Shown here piece by piece: positions 33,013-47,200 of a stretch of 64,000 nucleotides of DNA. A program made the translations under genes and the position numbers. The notes under the pieces are model-generated. The model was given only the letters and a program-made list of their open reading frames with translations. It was not told the DNA's origin and ran no database searches. Positions within the stretch are counted from its first letter, which is position 1, and each line of letters opens with the position of its first letter. The stretch spans positions 106,045,054 through 106,109,053 of the forward strand of contig CM061070.1 in NCBI GenBank assembly GCA_030762895.1, given 5' to 3'. The stretch comes from Sophora flavescens (taxonomy: Eukaryota > Streptophyta > Magnoliopsida > Fabales > Fabaceae).

Positions 33013-36000
33013 CTGTTTCAGAAGAGGTCCATAGTTAAAGGTTGCAGTGTAGGAAAAAAAATAAAATTAAAATTAAAAGAGCAGGCACTTGAATTTGGAA
33101 AAGCAAATAGAGTGATGTTTTAATCGTCAGGGGGGCTTACAAGTGACAGATAAGAGAGATTTAAGCAAAAAAAATTGCAAATAAGATGCCACACGTGAGA
33201 TAAATTGAAATCAAGAAGCAGGTATAAGGTGTTTGTCCTACTCCACATTTTAAGGTGCCATAAAGTTAAATAAACTTGCAATAACAACCACCACCAAAAG
33301 CCTTTTCTTACTGGGTGGGGTCAGTTACATGCATCAAACGGCACCATTGTGTTCTATCATAAACTAGTTAAGAAAAGTTAACTTTCAACACACACAAAAA
33401 ACTGTTAATATTTTGTTGAGTTCAAATCTTATGTGTGCCGAACTAGAGAATCTTAGTAACAAATTAACAATTAACATATAGCCCATGTCAAAAGACTAAA
33501 AAGAAGAACAAAACATAGCAGGAATATTTAAGAGAACATCATTCATATGTCGTTAAAAGCAGAAATAATTCACAAAAAGCAATAAACACAATAACCATCA
33601 ACAAAGCAATCAAGGCTGAAATGTTTTTATATAAGAATAAATTATATCAGATGAGAAGAGAAGAATACAAAGAAAGAAGATAAGACATCCTCGTGCGAAT
33701 ACCAAAAAAAATGATGACATTGAGTTATGCAACAAAGCATGCCAATATCTCTGCATGTCTAACAAAGAAACACTGACACGAGGCAAGAATCTATAGAAGA
33801 CATGAGTAGCAAACCATCTCAACAAGTATAGAATATTCTAGAATAACAATTAGTTAGAATCTTATAATTAGTTTACCATTTTAATATCCTAAATATGTAA
33901 GAAAACTAGAGATGAGGACATTTGTATGATCTTATCAATAGGAAGTTTGTTAGTGTTCTCTTTGCTATATAGTTAGCATCAATGATGAATGAAAAAGCAA
34001 GAAGAAAATTGAATCAAAGTCTCTCTCTATCTCTAGGCTTTCCTATTCAATAGGAATTCAACTTCTCTCTATTTTTTACTTCCTATCATTGGTGCTTTCA
34101 TCCTGCAACTCAACCTCATCATCAACAAAAACAAACAAAAAAAATGCATCACTATTACCATTCAGAAAAATCAGACTACACCAAACTTCTAGAGACCATC
34201 AATACCTTCGATGCTGGTGGATCATCCTTCTTTTTAGTTGCCATAAGGAGTTTGCCCTCTGGTTCAATTCGATAAAATTTTACTGAAACAACAAATTAAT
34301 TTCCCATATTTATATATATAAACAGATATACAAGAGCAAAAATGAAATAAGATCCATGAAATCAATGGGACAAAAATCCAAAGTAAGGATTATTACTGAA
34401 ATTATCATAAGTAGTATTATTGTAACTAAAAATGCAGCACCAAGGAAGCATCTTTAAACAAAAGTAAGTGTCATTTTAATTAGTACCATAGACAAGTTTA
34501 CAACAGCAGTAATAAAATAAACTCAATCACATACATATTCCTATTCAAAGAGGCACATAGATAAATTATAAACATATAGTCATCAACTATGCATTTACTG
34601 AAATAATCAAATGTGTCAAGTGTAATTAAGAAGCCAACCAAGTGCTAATTCTATGGGATTTGACTGCTCTAATGTGAGAAAGTCTCTAAAGTGAGAAAGT
34701 AAGGGTACATCCACCCTTAAATTATTAAATGCATAAAGATCTTAACCTGTTAAAAATGACCCAAGAGTAGATACTCTCTTACTTTATCACTTTAGAAAAT
34801 TTCCCACTTTATAAGAGCCAAATTCATTTCTATGAGACTTGGGAGATTACCTCTATCACCAGGTTGCCAATCCCATGAGGTTATATAATGTCTAAGCCCT
34901 TCTAGGACATACATCCTGCCTTTGGAGTTGACCCAGTAGCGGTAATTCAAATTCCAAATTTTCCCTGCGGTATCTTGGACTTCAAGGGTAACTCCTTTTG
35001 GCTCATTAAGTTTTGGTAGATAAGCCTGGTCCATGTAAATTATTAATTAATTCATGTTCAAAACTTTACATTGATGGCAAAAATTCAATAACACCAGCAT
35101 CTCAAGGAAATTTAAAACCTTACAAAAATCAACAACTTTAAAATGAACAAATCAAGAAGTCATGCATTGTCCATACAAAAACATATCATCTTCACTATAA
35201 ATATCAAAATACTTCCTTACTCTCCTACTCTACCCAGTAATTGTAATTTTAGTACAAGTACAAGGGCAAGAGGTGGACAAGATCATCAATATGGTTACAA
35301 AGAATGGAAACAATAATAAACCAAAAAGAGAATACTTGAAATTGACCTTGGAGTTGTTCAACAGAAGAATATCTATAAGAGAAATGCCAGCGACACACTC
35401 TCTAACTCTCTCTTTCCAACACACTCTCTCTTACTGGTTGAAATTCAATATGTTTGAAAATCATGTGGGTCCTACAAAATTCAAGTGAGATCCACATGAA
35501 TTAGTGGGACTCATTTCCAAAATAATGGGACTCACATGAATTTCAACCATTGAGAGACGGTGTGTTGGAAATAGAGTGTTAGAGAGTGTGTTGCAAGCAT
35601 TTTTCTATTTATAAATCCCCATGAACCCATTATACAAAATTAAAGTTGGAAACCCTTGCCGAGTAACAATTGTCCTGACTAAATAAGCCAACCCAAACTT
35701 TGCCCCCGATATGATATGTGTGTGAGGGATTTCCAAAATATGAAAGTCCAAGAACACCAAAATTGAAGAGGCTTGAGCTCCATGATCAACATAGGAGTGG
35801 TAGAGAGCCAACTTTTGATCAAGGTCCCATGCTTAGCATTGAGTACTCCATTCATCAAATGATACATGCATGAAAGGTTGTATCCCTTCATTCAAATCAA
35901 TGAAAAGTTGTTTTCTTTTCACCAAGAGGCATGAGTTGGTTTATAAATATAACCACTCATCCGTGCATAAATCAATCCGAACATTGGCCAAGTTTCCACA

Positions 36001-39000
36001 CCCAAATCACTTATTTTCTTTCCATATGCATAGAAAGAATTAAGAAAACTATTGTTCTGTAGACTGCCGTTGACGATACATTTGATGTTGGTGTGCAAAT
36101 CATGTCAAGGTTTGACCACTGTTACTACAAAAAAAATCATTTTAGCGACTAAGCATTTAGTGACCAATATAATCGATCGTTAAATATGGAATTTGGTCAC
36201 TAAATATAAAAAATTGGTCGCTAAATTGGTCGCTAAACCATTTAGTGACCACCAAATGATTTAGCGACTAGGCATTCTGCTACCACGTCTGGTGGTCGCT
36301 AAATTGGTCGCTAAATAGTTTAGCGACCGAATTTTCATATTTAAAGACCGAATTTGGTGGTCACTAAACACATCTTTTTTGTAGTGTGTATCTCGAAGGG
36401 GATTCATAGGTACACCCTATTGCATCTGGTCATGATAGAGACTGGTGGGGGCAAATCGAACTTAAAGTCTAGTGTCCGCACATCTTGCGCATTACCTTTA
36501 TTATTTCTTCTTTGTTATTTGGTGTTCTAATATGATATGTGTGTTTATGTGCAAGTCATGTTTTGAATATTTTGGTAGGAATATAGGAATTATGAGGATG
36601 TGATTCTGTGGCAGTGTTTAGTTTATGGCATTGATGCTTTGTTTGGGTAATGAGAGTGGTAGGGAAAAGAGAAGAAGAGAGGAAAGAAGTAGGTGAGATG
36701 AGAGAACAAGTAATTTTTTGAGTTGTTTGGATTGAAAGAAGTATGAGAGAAGTAGAAGAGAAAGAAAATTAATTTTTTTTGTAAAGACATATTTATCCCT
36801 AATAACATATAATTGCATAGTGTAAAATAAAAGGATAGACTTGTCAATTCATTTTCCCTACTTTGTCATTCATTCTCTCGGCTATGGGGGATTGAAAAAA
36901 TTTTTGCTCTGGGTCTCACATCATATTTTCTCCCCTCCCTATTTTCTATCATTTTCCAAACAAGTGAAAATCCATTTTTCTTCTCCACTTATCTCCTTCC
37001 AAAATCTACTGAAACAAACAATGGATAAATATGCAGTTCTCTCGAGTATTTGGTTGGAGAGATCAGGGCACATGTTTTTAACGGTGTCCTTTTTTCTTTA
37101 CACTTGTTATGGATATACCTATGTTTGTTGCATATCATTAGTCTTCACATGGCTGCTTCAAGAAAAACTCTACTCCTAGTATGAAAAGAAACTCTCACTA
37201 CAAGAAAAGAAGTATTTACCGAAGGAATTTTTCTGACGGACTCCATGACCGTCGGTAATTAAGATATTACCGATGGAATTTGCCGTCGGTAATAAAGGAT
37301 ACGGAAAGTTTTCAAATTTACCGACGGAAAGCTCGTCGGTAAAGTTTCTGATGGCTTTTCCGTCGGTAAGTCCGTCGGAAATGGTGGCGGGAAGGGTAAA
37401 TTTTTGGCGCCAGACATTTCCGTTGAAAATTCAGAAATTTGAATTTCCGATGGAAATGTCTGTCGGAAATGCGAACGTCCGTCGAAAAAGTTCATTAAAT
37501 CAGAACAGCAAACCCTTTCCCCCTCACTTTCCCTTTTCTCTTCTCTCTCTATCTCTTTTGTCGCTGTCTCCCACTCGATCACCACCGCCGCCACCCACCA
37601 CCAGCGCCCCTCACCTTCCCTTTGCTCGTTGTTGTCTCTCTAGCTCTCTCTTGTTATATTCGTAATTGTCGCCTCGCTCTTTAGATCTCACCCCACCGTC
37701 ATTATTCACTGTCATCTCTGCCTCTCTCTAGTTCCCATCACTCCGCCAACGGTCGTCGCAGCAGAGTACGTTCATGGACTTTCCGTCGTGACAGAGAAGG
37801 CCTCAACCCCGCCATTGAAGATCTCCGACTCAGCCACACTGCTGCATGTTCAGAACTGCAAATGAAAAGCTCAGAACTTCAACGAAGAAGAAGAGGAAGA
37901 ACTTCAATGAAGATGCAGAGCTTCAACGAAAAGCACTGATCTGCCCAAGATACTGAAAAAGGTTGAAGCTTTTCGTTGAGATATTGGTGCATTTTGTAAA
38001 AAGTTTGAATCTTTTCGTTGAAATATAGTTCTGGATTTTTTGTTCTTCATGGTGGAATTTTCTGTTCAATCATATTCATACGGGTTCTGTATCTGTTATT
38101 CAAGTTTGATTTTTTCTTTTTTGGGTTTGTTTTCATTGGATTTTTCTCTTTCTTCTCCGAACCCGCATCTCCCTTTGATTTTGGTTGAAAGGTTAATTTT
38201 GACTTTTTTAATATAAAAATAAAAAATAATAATAAATCCTCGTTATCGACGGACATTTCTGTCGGTAAGTATACATCAGAGTTTCCGACGGATATATCTA
38301 TCGGTAAGGAGAGGCCCCATGTGATGCGTTTCTGACGGCCTTTTCCGTCGAAAATTTCCAACTGACTACCCAGATCCGTCGGACGAAATACTTTGTCTCC
38401 TTCCTTTTTAGTAATATATTGTTCTTTCTTCCAATAAAAAACAAAAGTAAACTCGCATACATACTTTGCACTATACAAGTGAATAATGCAAGAAATTATG
38501 ATCAAATACCCAGGCATAAACCAGTGATTTAGATATAGGGAAATAACTAATGGCAGGAAAAGTTTTTTTCCCGTACAAACGCGTACAAAATCAGGTTAGG
38601 CTAGAGGATACAACCATGTCGGCCCACCCGAATTTATTCCGAACTGCAGATTTTTATGTCCGGACTAAACTTATGTCGGACTAGAGGACCAACGGCCCAA
38701 ATCACCCCTAAATATAAAAAAAAAATTAATAGGTAAATTAAACTATAATTTTCAATTTTAGTAGTGGCTTGCTTTGGCCAACAATAGGAGGAAGAATTCT
38801 TTACACACATAAAGTTGTTTTCGGTGGGTGGTTATTACTAGAGTTGTCAATTTTAGTTCGGGCTGATGGGGTCACCCGAACAGCCTATAATTATGGCCAA
38901 GCCAAGCTGCTCAAATTCCATCCCAAAAAAAAAATTGATCCTATTTAGCTAAGCTAGATTAGCTCGATTGGTAAATTTGTCTCTGGTCGAGTTGGCGGAT

Positions 39001-42000
39001 TTTTTCAGACTAGCTTGATAACTTAATAAATCAAACATTGCAGAGCAGGTCTAAACCACTAATCCACCCCACGGTCTCAACTCTCCAGTCCCCTTACACG
39101 CAACACTATCCAACCTAAGTCATGCAACACTCTCCAAAACGATAAAATGAAAGGTAGAAACACTCTTCTCTCCCTCTTGATATTGGTTGGAAGTTGAACC
39201 CTTGGAGGTTCCCAAATAGATATATTTTGACGAGGTCAAATTGTTGCTTGCAAGGATTTCAAAATTTTGCTGCATGCTACCTTCTTAGCTTTTTTCATAC
39301 TCGCGGAACCCGCATAGGTATACTTGTGAATAAGCCCATTAGTATGTAGGATTCTAATAAAAGTAACAACATTAGTGCATGACATGGTCTTTTCCATCAT
39401 ATAATTTTATTTTTGGCATAGTTCGTTCAGCTCTGTGATTGGATGGACTTTTAATGTTTCAAGTGTGATAAGGGGAGACAAAAGAGTTTGTTTGCTTTGC
39501 ATCACAGCCTCCTTATTCTATCCTGAATCAACAATAATTTCTTCATCTAGTGACTTTATATTGTCCCCAAGTACCTTTCAACAATTCAAACAATCGTGGG
39601 TCTTGTTGCATGTTCTAGTTGATCATCATATCACAAAACAAGACTACACTAAAAAACTCATGAGTAGACTTGCTAGATTACGAGCTTACTCTACAACCCT
39701 AATTTGACAGCTCTAGCACGACCAAGAAATTCTAAACATGAAATAAAAAATTAAGGTATTAGATTAAGCTCATAATCTTGCAAGCTTACTCCTGAGTTTT
39801 GACGTGTATTCATGTTTTTTGATATGGTGATCAACTACAACATGCATCAAGATCCATGATTGTTTGTATTGTTGAAAGATACTTGGATACATTTAAAGTC
39901 TCTATCTGGAGAAATTCTTGTTGATTCATGATACAATAAGGAGGTTGTGATGCAAAGCATAAAGCCTGTTTTGTACCTCCTTATCACACTTGAAACATTG
40001 AAGGTCCATTTAATCAAAGAGTTGAACGAAATATACCAAAAAGAAAATTATATAATGGAAAAAACATTTCCTGCACCAAACCTGTTATTTTTATTAGATT
40101 CGATGTACATACTAATGGGTATATTCACAAGTATACCTATGCAGGTTCTCTTGATATGAAAAAAAGCCAAGAAGGTAGGCTGTAATGAAATTTTGAAGTC
40201 CTTGCAGGAAACACTTTGACTTGGCCAAAATATCTATTTGGGCACCTCCAAGGGTTCAACTTCCAGCCAAGACCAAGAGGGAGAGAAGAGCGTTTCTGCT
40301 TTGCATTTTGTCGTTTTGGAGAGTGTTGCATGACTTAGGAGGGATAATGTCACACGATTGTGGACTGGAGAATAGAGACCATGGAGTGGATTAGGCCTGC
40401 TTTGTAATGTTTTATTTATTAAGTTTTCAAGCCAACCTAAAAAAATCGACCAACACGACTCGAGATAGATTGGCCCAGCTCCACTCTAATTACGAGTTTT
40501 TTGGGTGAGCCCATCAGACTAGAATAAAGTTGACAACTCTAGTAATAACCACCCACCAAAATTACTGTATGTGGGTTAAAAATTCTTCCTCCCATTGTTG
40601 CCAAAAACAGGTCACACCTAGCATTTTATTTCTTGTATGCATACATAATAAAACATTATTTTGTTTAAATTTAAAAAAAGTTATTTAAAATATTCTAGAA
40701 ATATGATTTTTGTTATATAACTTTTTTATAAATTAGAAAGTATTTATTTGGTTAGAATTATAAAAATACTTTCTTATTTTCTTTCTCCTCTTTTACAATA
40801 GATTTTTTTAGAGGATAGAAAATGTATTATTTTTATAAAAAGCTAACCAAACAATCATGTATATAAATGTTAAATAAAAGTTTTTTCTTTTTAAAAAATA
40901 TTTTTTTGTTAAAAAAATGGAACAAACAGACCCAAAGAAACCCGCTAACCAAAACATTTGCAAAAACCACCAAAGAAGCTAACAAGATAACGGGCAAACT
41001 CTCTCTCCCTCTCCCTCTCTCTCCCTCTCCAAATCGAAGTGTTTCTTGTAAAGACGAAATGGTGTATGACATCTCAATTTTTTTCCCTCTCCCTTTTCAA
41101 ATATCTTGAGACTAAAAAGGAAGAGATTTCTTTTTTTATGTGGGTTCCACCACATACTTTCTCTCCTCCCTCTCTTTTCTTCGTTACCAAACAATGGAAC
41201 TCTAATTTCTCTCTTACACTTATTTCTTCTTCACTTCATTCTCATAAATTCACCAAAACAAACAAAGTATTAATGCTTTCCTTCTTCCCCCCAACCCACA
41301 CTTATCCATTAGTAATAACTAGAGTTGTCAAATTGGACCGTCTAACTGGGCTGGAGTATAAAATAAGTTGCCCAACCGAATTTAGTTCGGACTGCAGATT
41401 TTTATGTCCGGCCTGACCCTATGCCAGATTAACAGCCTAACGACATAAATCACCCCTCATTACAAAAAAATAGTTCAATAAGTAAATTAAACTATAATTC
41501 TCAATTTTAGTTGTGGCATGCTTTTGCCAACAATGGGAGGAAGAATTCTTTACACACATAAAGTTGTTTTCGATGGGTGGTTGTTACTAGAATTGTAAAT
41601 TGTAAATTTTAGTCTTGTCTGATGAGCTCACCCGAACAACCTATAATTAGGGTCGAGCTCGTGACACCCGGGGCTGAAGAGGACGGGGAGTGGTCGCCGG
41701 TGCAAGAAGGCACGAACAAGGAGCAGCTCCTAGTAGGCTTCTAGGCATAGGGACATATGAATGAACCGATTACACATCAGAATGAGAGAGATCCTGAGAC
41801 TGTGTAGGTATATGACTATACAGTTGAGGAAGACTTATATGAAATGTTTGGTACTACCTATACTAACAAGATGCATCTTCTTTTTGGGAGCTCATCACTT
41901 AAGAACTCTACTGTTAAGCGTGCTTGACTTGGAGTGGTTCTGGGATGGGTGACCTCCTGGGAAGTTTTCCCAGGAAACGTGTGAGTGAGGACAAATCATG

Positions 42001-43617
42001 CTGAAAAGACCCATGTTGGTTTGTGGGGACAGTCGTCAATCCATAATGCATCAGAGCGGTACCTCCCCAGTACAGTGTGGGGTTTGTGGGGACAGTCGTC
42101 AATCCATAATGCAGCCTGGGACGTTACAAATGGTATCAGAGCGGTACCTCCCCAGTATGGTGTGGTTCGGGGACGAAGCAAGCGGAATTTGGTGTAGGCA
42201 TGTGACACTCGAGGATGGTGAGGACGGGGAGTGGTCGCCGGTGAAAGAAGGCACAGACAAGGAGCAGCTCCTAGCAGGCTTCTTGGGGGAGGGACACATG
42301 AATGAACCGATTACACACCAGAATGAGAGGGATGCTAAGACTGTGTAGGTATGAGACTATACAGTTGAGAAAGGTTTATATGAATTGATTGGTACTACCT
42401 ATACTAACAAGATGCATCTTCTTTTCGGGAGCCCATCACTTAATAACTCCACAGTTAGGCATGCTTGACTTGGAGCAATTTTGGGATAGGTGACCTCCTT
42501 GGAAGTTTTCCCAGGAAGCGTGTGAGTGAGGACAAAGCACGCTGAAAAGATCCGTGTTGAACGAAATATGCCAAAAGTAAAATTATATGATGGAAAAAAT
42601 CATGCCCTGCATCAATGTTGTTACTTTCATTAGAATCGATGTACATGTTAATAGGCTCATTCACAAGTATACCTATGTGGGTTCTACTGATATGAAATAG
42701 CCAAGAAGGTAGATTGCAGCAAAATTTTGAAGTCCTTGCAAGAAACACTTTGACTTGGTCAAAATATCTATTTGGGCACTCCAATGGATCAACTTCCAGT
42801 CAAGACCAAGAGGGAGAGAATAGCGTTTCTGCCTTACATTTTGTCGTTTTGGAGAGTTTTGCATGACTTAGGAGGGATAGTGTAGCATGTTAGTGGACTG
42901 GAGAGTGGAGATCGTGGAGTGGATTAGTGAAATGGGCATGCTTTACAATGTTTGATTTATTGAGTTACCAAGCCAGTCTAAACAAATTGGCTAGCACGAC
43001 CCGAGGCAGATTGGCCAGTCAGGCTAATCGAGCTAAGCCAAATAGGACAAATTTTATTCAGGTTGGAATTTGAGTAGCCCAGTTCGACCCTAATTACGAG
43101 CTCTTCGGGCGAGTCCATCAGTCTAGACTGAAGTTGACAATTCTAGTAGTAACTGCCAACTAAAAAGTACTTTGAGTGGATAAAAACTTCTTCCTCCCAT
43201 TGTTGGCAAAAGCAAGTCATTCCTAGCTAGCATTCTAATTATTGTATTCATACATAATAAAGCATACAGTTGTTTAAATTAAAAAAAATTAAAATATTCC
43301 CAAAATATGATTTTTGTTATATATCTTTTATATAAATTAGAAACTATTTGTTGGGTTAGAATTATAAACATACTTTCTTATTTTCTTTCTCCTCTTTTGC
43401 AAAAGCTTTTATTTACAGGATAGAAAATGTATTATTTTTATAAAAATCTTACCAAACACTCATGTAAATATTAAATATGATTTTTTTCTTAAAAATCTTT
43501 TTAAAAAAAATGGAACAAACATATCTAAAGATATCCTCTAACCAAAACATTAGTAGAAACCCACAGGAAGCTAACAAGATAACGGGTAAAATCTAGTGTT
43601 AAAATACTTGTGGCAGT

Positions 43618-43682
<65 letters not shown>

Positions 43683-44125
43683 GACTCTCATAGCCAAAAA
43701 AGAATAATAATTGACTCATCAATTACAATAGGTATAATTTTAAACACTTTTATTTTCAATTTTTCAAAATCATAGGATGGATATGATTGTATACATTAAA
43801 AAAGAAATTGATAAAAAAAATATATCACATATAATAATAGTTGATTTTACTCCATGAAATATGTCGTGCACAATTAAAGAAATGAAACTTTTAGGTATAT
43901 ACCAAAGTTGACTACAAATCTATTTGAGTAATTTATATTATATTAAGTTGTTAACCATATATCAAATTTGTATCATATAATTTGCTCTTATATATTAGTT
44001 AATTTTTTATTATTATTTCATGTTATTTAAATTAGATTTTGACCACCCTCATTTAGATTTTCCGGCTCCGCCCCTGGAGTTCGTTGTCCTCCACTTTTTT
44101 CCATCAAAAGATTCAAAGCTACAAT

Positions 44126-44204
<79 letters not shown>

Positions 44205-47200
44205 ATCTCAAGGAAATTGGGTAGACACCTAATACTAATGCTCTTCAAAAAGAGAAAAAGGATTTTTCCAATCCAAGTTGATGGGTTGGTGCATAAATAC
44301 AGTACTTCCTGATATGGTTTGAGATAGGTTGATGTAAAATTCCTTTTGTTAAGGGACTTTTTTTTATAACCAAAATGTATTATAAATTGAGTATAAGGGA
44401 TACTCAATCTATATACACTGTACATCAAAGAAGAATTACACGAAAGCAGAACAAAAGCTACTACACAACTTAAAGCACAATAATACAGCTCGAAGGTTGT
44501 GTTCTGTAATCTATTGGTGGAGTATTTATAATTTTTTAGGATGACTGCTTCTAGGTGGTAATGTCAATTATAAAACCAATACTACTTTGACTTTTTTGGC
44601 TCATTATTTAATTTATGGTTGAAGGTTTTTTGGTGATGATGTAAAAAGGTTGGTACCCTTTATAGTCCATTCCAATATATTGGGTTTATAAAAAAAATAT
44701 ATGACAAAATAAGCTTATTCCTTGTTTTCCAAAGACCGACCCAAATCTAAACTCTAAAGTTTTCAATTGTAGATGCTATTTGTAGTCCTAGAGCGCTACT
44801 GATTACATTTGTGTCTTTAATTCTTCCCCAACTAACTTTAATCCTGAACTGATCTACTTCACCTATATATTCCCTGTGACTATAACCCTAGAATCCAAAA
44901 TCCCTTATTTGTTGCTTCAACCAAATCCTCAAAACCTAATAGCTTTTATGATAAATCGATTTATTCCATGTTCAGTTTTCCTGTATCAACTATGTAAAGT
45001 TATATCTACACTTAGAATGGTTCATAAACATCATACGTTAATAATTTAGAAGAAAAGAAAAGAAAAATACCATAATGGCAATGATCAACAAGTATCAATG
45101 AATCAACCAGTAAAATAAAAGGAGCCATACATACAATATATAAATATGATTCATGAATCATCATAAATATGATGCATTAACTTCAGAACAAGTGATAGTG
45201 TGATTTTACATCATGTTTTCTGTAGACTTTTGCATGCATTTTGCATATAGATTAGGTATTCTTTATTTGATTTTAGTTAGATTTTCCCTTGCAACGGGTG
45301 AAGCGGTTTCTGTGTGTTGTTTTGCAGGAATTCAATGTAAAAATGATCAAAATTAGCCATGATGGAACCAGGATGAAACAGAGCCTGAAAAGTAAAGAAT
45401 ATAGCCAAACAGAGCCCATCACGGCCTGGCCGTGATGACCATCACGGCCGTGATCAAGCAGAGCAGAAGGCAAAAGTCAGAGGCTGTCACGGCCTGCCCG
45501 TAATAGACATCACAGCCGTGGCCAACCAGAAAATTAGGGTTTCGCGTCGCGAAACCTAGTTCGCCTCGCGAGATCTCAAAAGTGGAAAATACGCCTTGGA
45601 CAGAACACGTCACGGCCTGCCCGTGATAGCCATCACGGCCGTGACGCGCAGCAGACCTATAAATAAGAGCGCAACAGACAGAACAAAGGGAGTTTTTAGG
45701 TCTGGAGGGAGGCATTTGGAGGCACTTGGAGGCTGTGGCTGGGCTAGGGTTTCAACCCTAGAAGGGAGCCAAGAGAGGTTGCTTTGAAGAAGAAGGAAAG
45801 CTCACATGGAGCCTCTCCTCTCCTCTTCTCCTATTTCTCTGGTTTGGTTTTCGTTGTATATGAGTAGTTAAATTCCCCCATTGTTGGGGTTAGATGTAGC
45901 TTTTCTAAACTTGTTTGTATTTGATTTGGTTTTAATGCAAGTTCCTATTTCTTTATGAATATGTGATTCTGTGCTTAATGCTTTCCTTGGATTAGCTACC
46001 CATAGGAATGATATGTTGCTTTGATAGATAACTGAAAGGTTGGTGTTAAGGCATGCTCATGAATCATATGCCAAGTAGTTCAAGAATCTAGACATAGGTG
46101 TTGAATGCTTGCAATCTTATAAGTCTTGACTTAATGCAAAATCTCAGGTTAATCCACCTAAGACATTAGGGTTTAATTTGGGGTTTTAGGCTCAATGCAC
46201 CTAAGACATTAGGCTTGAGTATTTTAGAAAATGCTTGATTGTCATAATTGAAGTAGTGCTTGTGTTGATAATCATTTCATTGCAATTAAGGGAGGATTAG
46301 TGTAGTCTAACCCTAACAATCTTAGCCACATCTCTGTTTGCATACCAAGTGTTCGATAAAATTCCCAAAAGACCAAAAATATTTTATTTCTTTATTTTCT
46401 GTTTTAATCTCTCATACTTTAGTTTAGTCTAGATAGTTGTTGAGTTTGTGAATTGGTAATTGACAACCGATCCCTGTGGATACGATAACCGGTCTTACCA
46501 CCGTATTACTTGTTTGCGACGAGGTGCACTTGCCTTTATTCTAAAAATCACGCATCAACAAGAATGTAACCAAACAATATAATATATTACAGAAATTCTG
46601 AATTCAGAGAATTTAAATTTCAATAATCAAAATTTGGGGATTATATAGACTCACCTCCGCATCTTTCTTTGCTATCACAAGACGTCCATTCTTGGCTACG
46701 GTATCACTGGGACTCAGTACTTTTTGGAACAAAGTAGTTTTTGTAGAATTGAGGCTTAAATCATGTTGTTAAGGATTCCATGTGCCAGAATGAAATTAAT
46801 TAAGTTTATTTTAGAAACAAAATGAACTCAGATAATAGATATCAGAATAAACTAAATGATGAAAACTCAAGATAAAAAATGAAACTCTTGATCAAAGATA
46901 CTCTCCTAGTACTTTTGAATGCTTCTTCTCAGGAGGGTTCAATCCAGATGAAACCCCAATAGGCCTTGCACCATCTACATGAGGCTCAGAAGACATAGCC
47001 ATTTCACTTGATGAAATATTGGCAATTGGATTGGCTTCAATTACAGAAGTTTGTTCTTTGCATGGTGATGTTAGTTGAACATCTGTCTCAGGAGATACTG
47101 CAGAAGACATGGTTAAATTATCATTGAAAAACAATCATTTGCAAAGTTTTAGTTTCAGCAATATAGATAGCCATTTAGTTACCACAACTCAATCTCCAAT

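Larger units (their letters stand above)
38600..43590 (+). repeat. Direct duplication of a foldback unit with its flank
   Basis: Unit 1 (about 38600-40990) and unit 2 (about 41370-43590) share the foldback sequence and about 350 bp after it, ending 'gctaacaagataacggg.aaa' in both (near 40990 and 43588). The order and orientation are the same, so a segment duplicated locally or the family inserted twice with its flank. Confidence 0.8.

Noticed and set aside
35605..35891. Two overlapping minus-strand frames in intron 6
   Set aside because: They looked like a decayed coding fragment, but no family could be named and no start or splice context supports a gene. They are mentioned only as unidentified.
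41889..41975. Possible 5S rRNA gene
   Set aside because: Only the 3' half is similar, it is repeated within LTR-like units, and it sits next to a primer-binding site. It is a 5S-derived part of a TRIM.
43525..44428. Tyr/Ile-repeat open frames
   Set aside because: They translate AT microsatellites.
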